In this document: one piece after another, positions 1 through 10,550 of the stretch
Layout of the letters: each line of letters starts with the position of its first letter
Numbering within the stretch: the first letter of the stretch is position 1
Assembly (NCBI GenBank): GCA_920105625.2
Contig: CAKKTE020000605.1
Location: 1,240,001-1,304,000 of the forward strand
Source: Clusia tigrina
Taxonomy: Eukaryota > Arthropoda > Insecta > Diptera > Clusiidae
Direction of reading: 5' to 3'
DNA: 64,000 bases
The notes under the pieces: model-generated
What the model was told of the DNA's origin: nothing
What the model saw: the letters and a program-made list of their open reading frames with translations, nothing else
Databases searched by the model: none
Made by a program: the position numbers and the translations under genes

Positions 1-331
1 CAAAATTTGTCTAACCGAATCGTGCTTGAGATATTGTCAACATGTTATCAAGGTTGGTACATCTATCAGTTGTTTACATGCCAATTTTGAGCACAATCTG
101 CCAGATTGTTTCGCTAGGTCGAATTTAGTTGAGCAAAGCAATTTTGTAGGGACAGCAAAAAGTCACACGGGGTCATGTCTGGTGAATACGGAGCTTGCGG
201 AACGGTATTAATGTTATTTTCGTTCGTTTTATGGACAAATTCAGGGTACTTTTTGAACATAAGGTATGTTTCAGAATTGCGAAGTTGTTCTCTGAAGCAT
301 TTTTCATCAGTTTATTATTTAATTTCCTTAC
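1..331 (-). other. PMCA intron, 5' part
   Basis: The interval begins with the GTAAGG donor at 331 (minus strand) and runs off the window. No coding sequence or recognised repeat is visible here. Confidence 0.6.
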
Positions 332-1113
332 CTTTAAATCATTACTTTGTATTAGACATCCATCAGCGGGTAACAGATCACCATATTTTATTTGGGCAAT
401 ATCACCAACAACAATATCGCCAACAGATATTTGTCGCACTTCACCACCACGTATAACAGAGAACTTGTGTTCACCTTCAATTCTATTTTGTAAACCCCGA
501 AACTGTCGTTCCTTTGAGTAATCATTAAAGGCCGTCACAAACACTACTACTATTACAGATATTAAGATAGCTAAGCCTTCTATCCAACCATGGTGATCAT
601 CTTCTTCTTGTAGAACAGCTAATATAAGGATGGAAATTGAATAGTAAATTTAAATTTTGGATGTAGGAAGCCATACGTTTAGAATTGACTCTGAAAAATA
701 TATACGTACGTGCATCCTCATCGGCGGGTTTATAAAACGATAGACCAAGTGATACTAACGCTGCTACTTCTAATATAATCAGTGTGACATCCTGCAGGGC
801 TTCCCAGACTAGCGTTAAAAATGTTTTTGGTGGCTTCGGTGGTATGACATTCGAACCAAATGTGTCACGTCTGTGATCTATATCCGACCTTGATCCATTT
901 ACCCCTTTAATAATTCAATAAGTTTATAAATACTTAACCAAAAAATCGCTACAAACCATCATTTGGAGATGTGTACAGTTTTTTACAGAGTTCTGACGCA
1001 CCGCCAACTTCGTTAATTTTCCCTATACCCTCCCTTCCCCTGTGCTCCATGAGCTCTCGTAATTGCTTGAGAGAAATCCCATATTGCGCGGGTCTTCCAT
1101 CTATTGTGGCCAT
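332..1113 (-). CDS. PMCA: plasma-membrane Ca2+-transporting ATPase, N-terminal exons (partial)
   Basis: P-type ATPase that pumps Ca2+ out of the cell. Three coding exons are seen: 1113-957 (ATG at 1113), 904-710 and 618-332, together 639 nt or 213 codons, joined by introns of 52 and 91 bp with GT/AG ends. The reading frame passes cleanly through both junctions. The protein starts [20 protein letters not shown], followed by the cation-ATPase N-terminal segment. Then come [22 protein letters not shown]1 (about residues 78-104), the acidic PADEDAPVLQEEDD loop, TM2 (about 128-146) and the start of the actuator domain (GDLLPADG). The last exon ends at SNDLK before a GTAAGG donor, where insect PMCA continues VDESSLTGE. 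The rest must lie beyond the left edge. An AG at 1129-1128 suggests that a 5'UTR intron precedes the start exon. No break is seen, so this is probably the live host gene. Confidence 0.93.
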
Positions 1114-1530
1114 TGGTTATACAAAGTCTGGATGAAAATATAACCTTACAATTAAAAAATACCAAGGAAAATGATAAAAAGGTACAGAATAACATATAAA
1201 ATGTTTATAAAAATGCTTCAATTAATTTATTCTTACATACAGCTCAGTTATATCTTCAAAAAACAAAAGCTCTTGCTTACAAACAACCGATGGATTATCA
1301 GAACAATTCAGTGCAATGTATAAATTGTATTAAAATGATACATTTCAAGAATAAGAATTTTCAAAATGTAAAAGGTTTATAATGAAAATAATCTACAATA
1401 ATTCGAATAGTTTTCCGAAAATTTCACACTGGAATAGAAGGAGAGGAACTCTCAATGCATTTAGTATGTATTATGAAGAGAAAGCATTATGTGAAAAGTA
1501 ATACCTGAGGGCGGGCTGGCTAATCAGCTC
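1114..1530. other. probable PMCA 5'UTR intron sequence, no gene seen
   Basis: AT-rich sequence upstream of the PMCA start codon. A pyrimidine-rich stretch and CAG at 1130-1128 would serve as a 3' splice site 14 nt before the ATG. Nothing else is recognised. If the intron is real, the TEs to the right may lie inside it. Confidence 0.4.
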
Positions 1531-3370
1531 TTAGTCAGTAGTAGAAAAAATGTGACGTATTATTTCATTTCTGACGAACAATAGAGCATTTACTATCATG
1601 CGTAATATTCTTACTTGGAATTTCTCAATGATTTTGATATTGGTTTTTGCCGCTGAACCCCATAGCTGAATATCATAAGTCCATATGGGTTTTAGGATTG
1701 CTTTATAAAGTAGCAGTTTATTCACAAGCGATAACTGGCATTTTTACCCCAAGGGCCAATATAAAGAAGTAAGCTTGATTCAAAGTTGTTTTCTTTTCGT
1801 AAAAATATGCTTCTGCCATGTCAGACGCCGATCAAGATGTAGCCCTAAATATTTGGCGTCTTCGGATTGTGGCAGTTGACAATCATTTAACATCATTGAT
1901 GGACAAGTCTTCTGTTTTAAGCTGAAGTTACAGACTTAGTTTCACCTTAATTCTCCACTTATTTAACCAGATTTGGAGCTTATGTAAGCTTTCTGGGAGA
2001 TAATTTGTATCGATTATATTGTGGCTGCTTGTAGCCATTATGACAGTATCATCCGCGTAGGTTGCGATTTTGGTATTCTCCGTCAGTGGCAGATCAACCG
2101 TGTAGATTGTATAGAGCACAGGACTTAGAACACCACCTTGCGGTATACCCGCCATTATGGAGAACAGTTCTGTGATTTCTTCATTGGCCTTTCTTTGAAA
2201 TGCCGCTCTTCAAGATATGATCTTAAGATATCAAAAAACGTCTGAGATAGTAACTTTTTCAGTTTAAAGAGTAAGCCAGGGTGCCATATTTTATCGAACG
2301 CCTGTGTTATATCTAGGAAAACAGTTGTACAATAACGGTTTTCCACAAGAGCGTTTCTTATTATGCTGTACACTAGGTGCACTTGTTTTGTTGTGGCGTT
2401 GTGTTCCCTACATCCAAATTGATGATTAGTATGATGAGTATTATCTCCTTTTTGAGCAGAATTGGTTTAAGTTTGTTTAACAGGAACTTTTCAAACATTT
2501 TAGAAACAATTGGCAAAAGGCTAATCAGTCTATAAGAAGTAACTTCCTCCAAGGGCTTCCCGGGTTTACGGATGACAATAATTTCGGCCACTTTCCATTG
2601 ACGCGGAAAATATCTGCATCTACTTATTGTATTGGGGAGATAGGTATGGTATTTTATTCCTTTATTTGGTAGTTCCTTTAAGATTTTACCTGTTGTCGGG
2701 TCGTAGCCCGGTGCCTTTTTCACATTCAGTGCCCAGCGTTATGTACTTCCTTTTTTGTAAAGGGCGTGTTAGGTAACTCTAGTTGTCCTGGACTATTAAG
2801 AAGATTAAATATCTCATTTTCCTGTTGCTGTGAAATTGGTGGAAACGGCTTAAAGACCCAGTAAGGTGTTTGGCAAATGTAGTTGCTTTCTCTCTATCAG
2901 TTTTTGCCCAGGAGCTTCCAAAGTGAGTAATCTGTAGTCTCTTTTGCTGACAAAGTGGATAAGTAGTGCTGTATTTCTCATTCTGCTTCTGCGCCAAGTA
3001 TCGCTTAAGGTTTTTTGCAGCTCTATTAAAATTATTTTTTTTGCGTTTTTTATCAACAATCTCCCTAATAACGAGATGGGAAGGATGCTTGTTTAGTTGA
3101 TCTTTAGGCTCCGGAGTAGAGTTCCTTGCAGCGTATTGGACAGTTTGTTACAATTTTCAACGGTAATCTCAATATCTGCAGCACATTTCAACAAATATTG
3201 AGGGGCAGAATGTCATCTACAATTTCCTTGAAGTGCAACCCGTTTGTTTTTTTCGTATGTAGTGTGGGTGGTTTTATTGTGCATTATATGTTCCAGTTCA
3301 GTGATGCAATAATAGGGGAGTGCTCTGATGGCAGATCCAGCGACGGGCATATCTCAACACAGCTTCTGAG
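1531..3370 (-). pseudogene. Jockey-type non-LTR retrotransposon ORF2, decayed
   Basis: Read on the minus strand from 3370 downward, the pieces follow ORF2 order. The end of the AP endonuclease (LDLPSEHSPIIASLN) is followed by a basic linker, then RT finger blocks (KKAPGYDPTTGKILKEL, SYRLISLLPIVSKMFEK). After these come motif A (VFLDITQAFDKIWHPGLL), motif B (GIPQGGVLSPVLY), the catalytic box YADDTVIM, and the thumb (LLLYKAILKPIWTYDIQLWG). The frame is broken at least four times and no single ORF exceeds about 120 codons. Most of the 5' half is missing. No RNase H is visible, which fits the Jockey clade. Inactive. Confidence 0.85.
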
Positions 3371-3399
3371 AACACATTTCATCGCGCAAAAGTCATTGA

Positions 3400-4690
3400 C
3401 ATCTGGAATTTGGTTTTGTTATGCTAGATTGCCAGACATCGTCTTCTCTCTCCACAAAATTACCATTCCTCAGCTGTCTCACTCGACTTCGCTAAAGCCT
3501 TTGACAAAATTTGTATCCACACTCTCTCTGTCAGTTATACGTTTTTTAATAGCTTTCAATAAATTAACTAAAAGAATAGCTCTTCATAAACAATACTTAT
3601 GTGCCTATGTAGACGACTATCAGATTATAACAAAACTACAATAAATATTTTACACTAGACATTTCCCCTCTACTTAACGATATCCTAACTCGGTTTAAAT
3701 TCTAAGGTGCAAACTTTCCTTCTCACGATCTAAACACATCCATTTTTGCTGAAAACAATCTTGTAAATTACAATTAATCTCAAACTCAACCCCAATTTAA
3801 AATTCTCGGCATCACATTTAATAGAAGAAACTCTATTTCTATCTCAATAGTAAAAAATACAACAGCAATCATCCCACTTTAATAACTCCGTACTCATATC
3901 TAAAACTGATTACGTCCTCTTCCCCTATGGTGGCGCTCCTTCGTCTCAGTGATACAAAATCAAAACAATCTACCATGCAGCTCTAAGAATGGCTCTAAGT
4001 CCCTTTAAATCGACCCCCATCATCAACATACTCTTCGATCAAAAAATTCATCCTCTAGAAATCTGCTATCAACTTTCACTCGCCATATTAAACAAATGTA
4101 TTATCCTCGCTAACGGTTTCCCACTATACAAGGCCAACAAAATCAAAAAATCTTGAAAACGACACCCCAAAGTATCATCTTCTCTATACAAAGCAATAAC
4201 ACCATCCTTATAAACCCATCCACACACAAAACAAATTAAACAGATGCTCCAGAAAAAACTTCCCTCGAATCAGGATTATCTGGTCACCTGTTGGTATCAG
4301 TGGTAATGAAACTGCTCACAAAGCAGCAAAAAATCATCCCCTTAATTTTCCATCCCAACTAGAAATCCTCCGGCATAAACAAATTTATTAAAATTAATAA
4401 TCACCTCGAGGCAAAATATATATCCATTTGGGATCAGATCAACCAGCACTACCAAACTATCAACCCCTCAAGAAACAATCTATACATCGGTTAATATAAA
4501 TTCGACAACTTTTTCCTACGTTATACTTTCTCTAAATTAATTAAACTCCGCCTCGGACACACCCTACTTACAACACCTTTTTGAAAAAACACAAACCTCA
4601 CTAACATCCTATCATTTTCTAACCAGGAGAACACCAAAGCAATAAACAATTTCCTAAAAAAAGGAAACATCCTGTGAGAACGTAAATTAT
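3400..4690 (+). pseudogene. I/LOA-type non-LTR retrotransposon ORF2 remnant with RNase H
   Basis: A highly eroded element in the opposite orientation to its left neighbour. Recognisable pieces on the plus strand are motif A (HSAVSLDFAKAFDKI, about 3475), a catalytic-box relic YVDDYQII (about 3605), a thumb relic (LKFLGITFN, about 3800), and an RNase H end block WSPVGISGNETAHKAAK (about 4280). A C-terminal IKLRLGHTLLTT block lies near 4545. Stops and frameshifts are frequent. RNase H downstream of RT points to the I/LOA group rather than Jockey. The exact ends are not visible. Confidence 0.65.
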
Positions 4691-5580
4691 TACTTATTTA
4701 CGCTCCCACATTAACTACAACGAATAAGCAAATGGCTACATGCACTTGTGCATAGGGATCCACCAACAACTATACAAGTGCACGATCATCCCCCACATAC
4801 CACAGTTTAACAATTAACAAGAAAGGTAAAGGCCCTCATGTTAATTACAACAACACTTGCAAACAACGTTGTCGCTACAGATCTACAACACAACTTCACA
4901 CACACCAGAGGTGATGACACGACAGACAATGCTCGGCAAAGGAATCCGACCAACCACACTAACAACAAAATTACGAATAGACGATAAGAGCAGCAAGAAC
5001 AACAACAACAATACAGCCACAGAAGACAACACACAGAGCAGCCACAGCAGAGAGATGTACAGGTCAACCGGCCGTAAGTACATAACACAAAGAATACAAT
5101 AGAAAATCAATGTTCTAACGCTAGAGTAAATTTAAATATTTACTAGCGCCACAACAACACTTGCAAGGCGACAACAACAACAACAACACTACAGACGCCA
5201 GTAATTGTTTCTAGCCGCGCTGACTGCAGGTAACAACACTTATGGACAATTGGAAAAGCTACAGCAAAGTGGTTGACCAGAAGCATTTGAAGGTGGTCGA
5301 AGGACAACTGGACCACAACAACAACAAGCACAGACAAAGCGGGCCGACGGAGATTGGACCACACAACGGTGTACCCACAACAAGCAGAGTGGCCCGGGCA
5401 GTGAGGTCTCTTTTATGTAGGATCACTCGGCGAAGGCCTCTTTTATGTAGGATCACTCCAAGCTCTGTCTGTTTTGTTGTTGAGTGTAAATGTCATATGG
5501 TACTTTTTTGTCCATTTACTGCGATACGCCAGCTCAAAAGCTATCTTTCAACTACATGTAGATGGACGGTGAGATCACGC
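4691..5580. repeat. CAA/ACA-rich low-complexity interval
   Basis: No gene is seen. The stretch is rich in CAA/ACA triplets (for example around 4998-5012, 5150-5190 and 5316-5330). Open frames here, such as one at 5242-5589, have biased composition and no recognisable domain. Confidence 0.6.
5408..5458. repeat. short direct duplication, period 30
   Basis: A 21-nt block (CTCTTTTATGTAGGATCACTC) occurs at 5408-5428 and again, unchanged, at 5438-5458. Origin unknown. Confidence 0.8.
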
Positions 5581-6819
5581 GATGCGTGATAGTGTGATGG
5601 TGCTGGTAGCAAGATAAAATCGCAGTGTCATCTGCATAAGTTGACGTGAGTTGGTATTTGTTTGTTGGTAGATCTGAGGTGTAAATTGTGTACAGTTTCG
5701 GGCCAAGAACACTTCATTGTGGTACTCCAGCCCTTATGTCAATTTCTGGTGAAAGGTACGTTCGCATTTGACTTGAAAACGTGTACCCTTTAAGTATGAT
5801 TCCAAGACACTGAATATTTGAAGGCAGAAGACTTTTTATTTTATAAATAAAGCCCTCGTGCCACACTTTGTCAAAGGCTTGTGCGACATCGAGGAACACT
5901 GCAGAACAGTATTGTTTCTCCTCGAACGCCTTTCTGATTTGTGACACTACTCGATGATCTTGTTCAATAGTGCCATATTTTTTTCGGAAACCCTAACTGG
6001 TGTCGAGGTATTATTGTGTGCTGTACCAGATATTGAGTTAATTTTGCTAGCAATATCTTCTCGAATAGTTCAGATACGACGGATAGCACGTTTATTGGTC
6101 TGTATGACGAGACTTGTGCTGGAGTTTTATCACGTTTCGGTATCATAGTTATGTGGGATAGTTTCCAGATTTGTGGAAAGTAGCCTTGTCTTAAAATTGA
6201 ATTAAATAGTATAGTTAAATGCTTTACTGCAGGTAAAGAGTAGGTAGCTCCGTTATTACCCTTGTGGTTATCAGGTTGCGGCCTGCCGCTTTCTTTTTGT
6301 TTAATGATATGAGATAAAATGCCACACTTCTTTCGGTTTCAACAGTAGGTCCATCTGTGAGATTTGTTTGCTCTATTTTTGGTATTTTAAAGCTATTACT
6401 AGGAGAGTTTGACTTTCCACTTCTCTTCCTTGCTTCTCGCCCATCGTCCGTCAATAAAACTTATAGGTGAGTGAGTATATTTTTGACTGCCTTCCATAAG
6501 GATTAGTTTGTGTATTCTAGGGTATTTAGGTGTGATATGTAGGTCTGTGTACCTATTTCAGTTTCGTCGGGCGTGCGTTTCGTAGTTTCTTTTTGGCTGT
6601 AGTGAGTCTTTACGTTAGCCCTGGTGATCTGTGCTCTTGCCACAATCGTCTGAGCCGTCTCTTTGCATTTATCAGTCTTTCCATTTCAATTGCGGTTGAG
6701 TACATTGATTTGCGTGAGATTTGCCTGTTTCGTGGTGTAACGTAGATTGCTGCCGATACAAGCATACAATTGAATGTTTGCACTGCGGAATATAATTCAT
6801 CCTACCAATTTTAAGTCTA
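5580..6819 (-). pseudogene. Jockey-type element, 3' half (RT), split by Transib
   Basis: This is the downstream half of the element whose upstream half lies at 8698-10090. Minus-strand order starts with the post-endonuclease linker (ELYSAVQTFNCMLVSAA, then INAKRRLRRLWQEHR). RT blocks SYRPINVLSVVSELFEK, motif A (AVFLDVAQAFDKVWHEGF), GVPQ...SVLGPKLYTIYTSDLP and the catalytic YADDTAIL follow. The element stops abruptly near 5580, just after the catalytic box, so thumb and tail are lost. Several frameshifts and stops break it. Its junction with the Transib is a clean 5-bp duplication, so the two halves were once contiguous. Confidence 0.85.
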
Positions 6820-6862
6820 CGTTGCACAGAGGGCGAAATGGTCGATCTAGCGTCGTTTAATT

Positions 6863-7529
6863 CAATTTTCAAAGAGTTTAATTATACCAAAATTGTGTCT
6901 CTATCGATTACTAATATCCCACTGAACTTAAGTATCGATTCTATTTTGATTGACATGATCTAGTTGACCAGCTGTGAGTTGTCAAACACAACATATGTTT
7001 CAGCCGGTGCATCACTAAGCTTTAACGTGTTTTCTTTTCATTGACAAATTTTCTCTAAAGTTGCATTTGTCTCAATCAAGTGAAAGAAAAGTGGGTTTAT
7101 TTATAGTTAGATGTATGTATTAAATAAAAAAAATTTTTTTTGTGACATGTGCTTAAGTGTTGTAGAAAAAAATATACTTAAAGTTGACTATACCACTAAC
7201 TGCTTGAAAAAGCCAAAATAAGGCTTTCGTGGACCGGAACTTCTGATATTCGTGGGTATTCTCGCTAGAATATTTATTTTAAATTACTATGTTGTCTTGT
7301 GATTGTAAACTATCCAAATCATCTGCACTCACCCGCAACTTTACATGATATTGCTTTTTTTAAGGAACAATGTCGGTGCTCAGACGAGAAGTTATTTGCT
7401 ATGGCGCAAGGAGCCCGTGCCTACTAAAAAATGTTCTGCCGTTGAAAGTCATATATTTAATAAAATAAGGAAATTAAAATAAATTTAATTCTAATAAGGA
7501 AAAAAATTAGAAATTTTGTAGCAAAATTG
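6863..7529. other. Transib 5' non-coding interior
   Basis: AT-rich sequence between the left inverted repeat and the first transposase remnant. No other feature is recognised. Confidence 0.5.
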
Positions 7530-7735
7530 ACTGAGAAATGGAAATTCAACCACAGAAGCAGCCACAAATTTGAAGAAAACAACAAGGAGTGGTTAGACGA
7601 AAACTTTTATTAGTTAATCCACTGACTAAACGTGGAAGACCGGATAAGATGTTCGACGAATGTTCCATCAAAACGAAATTAAGTAAAGTTTCCCAAATTG
7701 TTAAGCCAGGCGATTTTTCAGAGACCCAAAATTAG
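7530..7735 (+). pseudogene. Transib transposase N-terminal remnant
   Basis: Frame pieces HKFEENNKEWLDENF (about 7552-7608) and, after a frameshift, KRGRPDKMFDECSIKTK (about 7630-7680) look like the N-terminal part of this transposase group. In that group a tryptophan-containing block precedes a basic GRP(x)K(x)F motif. The frame ends at a TAG at 7732-7734. The large central part, which should hold the two catalytic aspartates, is absent between here and the C-terminal ORF only about 20 nt downstream. Confidence 0.6.
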
Positions 7736-7752
7736 CATCCGAAACAACCGGA

Positions 7753-8226
7753 GTGAATGAAGGGCTAATTTACAGATTCAGTGTCATTTTACGCTCGATT
7801 GCTTGTGGGCACCAAATCGATTTTGAATCTTTTAGGCAATATGCTTTACAGACCGCAGAACTTTTTATCACACAGTATCCTTGGTTTTATATGCCGTGTT
7901 CCATACATAAAATCTTAATACATGGAGCCGATATAATTAAAGTATCACCACTTCCAATAGGAAAAATGTCGGAAGAAGCGTTAGAAGCCCGGAACAAAGA
8001 TTACCGCAATTTCCGTGAGCACCATACGCGAAAGACATCCCGATTAAATATCATGGAGGACTTAATGCATGCGCTTTTGTCTTCATCAGATCCCTTGATT
8101 TCAAATTTACGCAAACCACAAGGCAACTTAAAAAAGAAGAATGTCGATAATGATATTTTACAACTTTTGTCAAAACATTGTGTACCTTGCACCTTAGATT
8201 CATGTAGTAGTTCCGAATCGGAATAA
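7753..8226 (+). CDS. Transib/RAG1-like transposase, C-terminal fragment (157 codons open)
   Basis: An open frame with the block HKILIHGADII followed by SEEALEARNKDYRNFRE, RKTSRLNIMEDLMHALLSSS and DP. The spacing and residues parallel the end of the RAG1 core (HK.LAH..EII, then E..E..NK..R.FR, then MED), which carries the third catalytic acidic residue. The start codon is nominal because the true protein began upstream. With both catalytic aspartates deleted it cannot be an active transposase. The assignment rests on remembered family motifs plus the surrounding Transib-type ends. Confidence 0.72.
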   Translation: MNEGLIYRFSVILRSIACGHQIDFESFRQYALQTAELFITQYPWFYMPCSIHKILIHGADIIKVSPLPIGKMSEEALEARNKDYRNFREHHTRKTSRLNIMEDLMHALLSSSDPLISNLRKPQGNLKKKNVDNDILQLLSKHCVPCTLDSCSSSESE

Positions 8227-8654
8227 AAAACTGTTATTACTATTGTTATTAGTATTGTAATTTTTTTTTGCGTTATAATTAAATTTTTGTTATGAACATA
8301 ACTGAAATATGTATATGAAGACTGAATAAAGCCAAAAATACTTATTTCAACAGAAAAAAATTTAAAAAGTAAATAAATAAATAAATTTTTAAAACATAAA
8401 CTGTTTTTAGTATTAAAGTTTAATATATTTTTAGCCCAAAAAAATGTGAAACATTAAATATATTAACATTATCATGTTTTCTTGAATGAAATAAGCAATG
8501 TCTAAAATATGAAAAAAAGTTGCAACTTTCACCCAAAAAAAAAATATAAGTATATTTTCAAAAAATTTTTTTTTGGTTCGACAATGTAACTTTATCTATT
8601 TTCAACTAAAAAAAATATTACACAAGCAAAAAAAAATTGTCCCTAAGCGCTATT
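8227..8654. other. Transib 3' non-coding interior
   Basis: Very AT-rich sequence with A and T homopolymers between the transposase stop and the right inverted repeat. AATAAA-like motifs occur (8324). Nothing else is seen. Confidence 0.5.
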
Positions 8655-8697
8655 AATTAAACGCCGCTAGATTAGCCTTTTCGCCCACTGTGCGTTG

Positions 8698-10090
8698 TCA
8701 GGAAGGTGGCTGCTAAAGCATTCTCGGGATTTTAGCCAGGTGGTTTTGTTTGTTGTTAAGCGAAAATGTTGGTTTATGACTACTGCATATTTCCTTAAGT
8801 GTATTATAACTGGAGAGTGGTCTGAACTCAGTTCACAGGATGATTCTGGAGACAAATATGATTGGTTGAGTCCTTTCGTTATTGCAAAATCTAGTAAGTC
8901 CAGGATCTTCCGTTGTTCCGAGGGCTAGTATGTGGGTTGACCAGAAGATACATAATCACTTTTATTCCGCCGATTCGTCAGGGCATAATATAAATGTTTA
9001 CCATTAGGATTTATAAGGCCCGAGCCCCAGTGAGTGTGCTTAGCTTTATAATCCACAGCTGCTATACATTTTTCTCCTAACGAGTTGAAAAAATGTTCAA
9101 AAGGAGCCGTTGTGACAATGTCTAGGCGACCAGTATACAGATGTCAACGTTATGTTGACATCCCAACATTGCAGGTAAATGGACGCAGCTTGGAGATATT
9201 CCTTGTCGTAATTGTCAAGTGAGTGGTGCTTGATTGGATCTTTAATGAGAATGCTTGTCCCTTTACGAGCTTTGCCACGTTTTATAGAACTTATAATCTT
9301 TTATTTTAAAATTGTGTTTTGGAGTAAGATGAGTTTCTTGTTATTAAAGAGGAAATTGTGGATTTCTAGTTGGTGTTGGCTAATACCGTTCGCGTACCAA
9401 TGACAAATTTTTAGCGTATTCATTTGTTTGCAAGTATAGATTTCAAGAATGGTTTTTGATTATTTATTATTTCTTGCATCATTACTTGCATTGAGGACAT
9501 AGATTGTGTCCTACATAGGCGTTTAAGTTAACAGCACTGCCTCTAATTTTTGCGTTTGTTTATTGGTTTCTGAGTTCGCATCTAAATTATACTTCAGTGC
9601 ATTAGAATATCTCATAATAAATGGACCATGGTTACCACTGCATATGGTACGGGCTAGGTGTTGAGGCGCGACGTTAATAACTTCGTGTCGACCTCTATCC
9701 TTTTGTGGGCGCATTTTATTTTTCAGCTCAACATACACTGGGCAACTTCTATAATTAGCTGTGTGTCTTCCGCCACAATTGTAGAATTTTTTTAGTATGT
9801 CATTATTTTTCTCGGTCCTACAGCCAGAGGAAGGGTGGAAGTCTCCACAACCAGCGCAAGTGGGGCGTAGGGTGTAATATGATTTGATATGATCAAACTC
9901 CTGACGTTGTACAGAGCCGTTGCGTTTGCGGGGTTCTTCAGCTGAAATTCGGCGGTGCATAAAGTATCGGATATTATAGATTGGATGAACTTCTTTTTTG
10001 CAGCTTTTTTGTTTCTGGTTCGAGCTCCACTCGGAACATTGGTTGAGGGGTACCTGATTCTGTGCACTTGATAAATTTACCATATTTACT
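8698..10090 (-). pseudogene. Jockey-type element, 5' half: ORF1 end and endonuclease
   Basis: On the minus strand, ORF1 (10083-9523) has two zinc knuckles of the Jockey ORF1 pattern: CAGCGDFHPSSGC, then NCGGRHTANYRSCPVYVEL (the first Cys of the second knuckle is replaced by Tyr, FYNCGG). Downstream, 9500-8698 holds a decayed AP endonuclease ending in ELSSDHSPVIIHL and the linker TTNKTTWLKSRECFSSHLPD. There the Transib interrupts it, and the frame resumes on the other side at 6819. Frameshifts and stops are present throughout the endonuclease. The element continues as 5580-6819. Confidence 0.82.
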
Positions 10091-10550
10091 ATTTATCAAT
10101 TTATTATTGCTTGTCAAGAATAAGCATTCTGAACTCAAGCACTTGATAAATTGTCAAAATTGCATATGCTACTGACAGCTGTTTACAAATTGAAACTGTG
10201 TTAAAATAAAATAGAAGATTGTTTGGTGCTTGAGGAGGACAAAAATGAAGAGAAGAGAATTAGGAGAAATAAAATAAAAAGCCTCCGTGTTCCATTTCCT
10301 TTGAGCGAAGAGGAATTTATAAAAAATTTCCGACTCACTCGAACCTAGTGCAGTCAGTTGTCACGCATACTGATTCCAATTTCACCTTTGTATGATGGTG
10401 GTGCAGATAAGTGACGTTTCCTAACCCATTCTGTTTTGTTGCGCTCTTTCGGTCTTGGTTCTGTCAAATTATGGAAACCGGTGCCATCACAAAATTGGCC
10501 CTGCTATATTTAAATTCGCGAAACACTAAATTTTGTTGGTGTTTAAAAAT
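10091..10550. other. no gene recognised
   Basis: Intergenic or TE-leader sequence. The string GCACTTGATAAATT occurs twice (about 10065 and 10138) in imperfectly repeated context. Nothing else can be supported. Confidence 0.4.

Larger units (their letters stand above)
6820..8697 (+). mobile_element. Transib-family DNA transposon (non-autonomous), with TSDs
   Basis: The element spans 6825-8692 (1868 bp). The left end reads CACAGAGGGCGAAATGG; the right end, on the minus strand, reads CACAGTGGGCGAAAAGG. The terminal inverted repeats stay similar for about 38 bp (6825-6862 and 8655-8692). The 5-bp sequence CGTTG flanks it on both sides (6820-6824, 8693-8697). CAC-starting ends, 5-bp GC-rich target duplications and a RAG1-like transposase are hallmarks of Transib. 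The right end carries the exact CACAGTG heptamer of V(D)J recombination signals. The transposase inside has lost its middle. It sits inside a minus-strand Jockey-type element. Confidence 0.88.

Noticed and set aside
1013..1195. 60-codon minus-strand ORF
   Set aside because: Out-of-frame shadow over the PMCA first coding exon.
3126..3644. 172-codon plus-strand ORF
   Set aside because: Overlaps the reverse strand of a Jockey endonuclease and the start of another decayed element; no domain in this frame.
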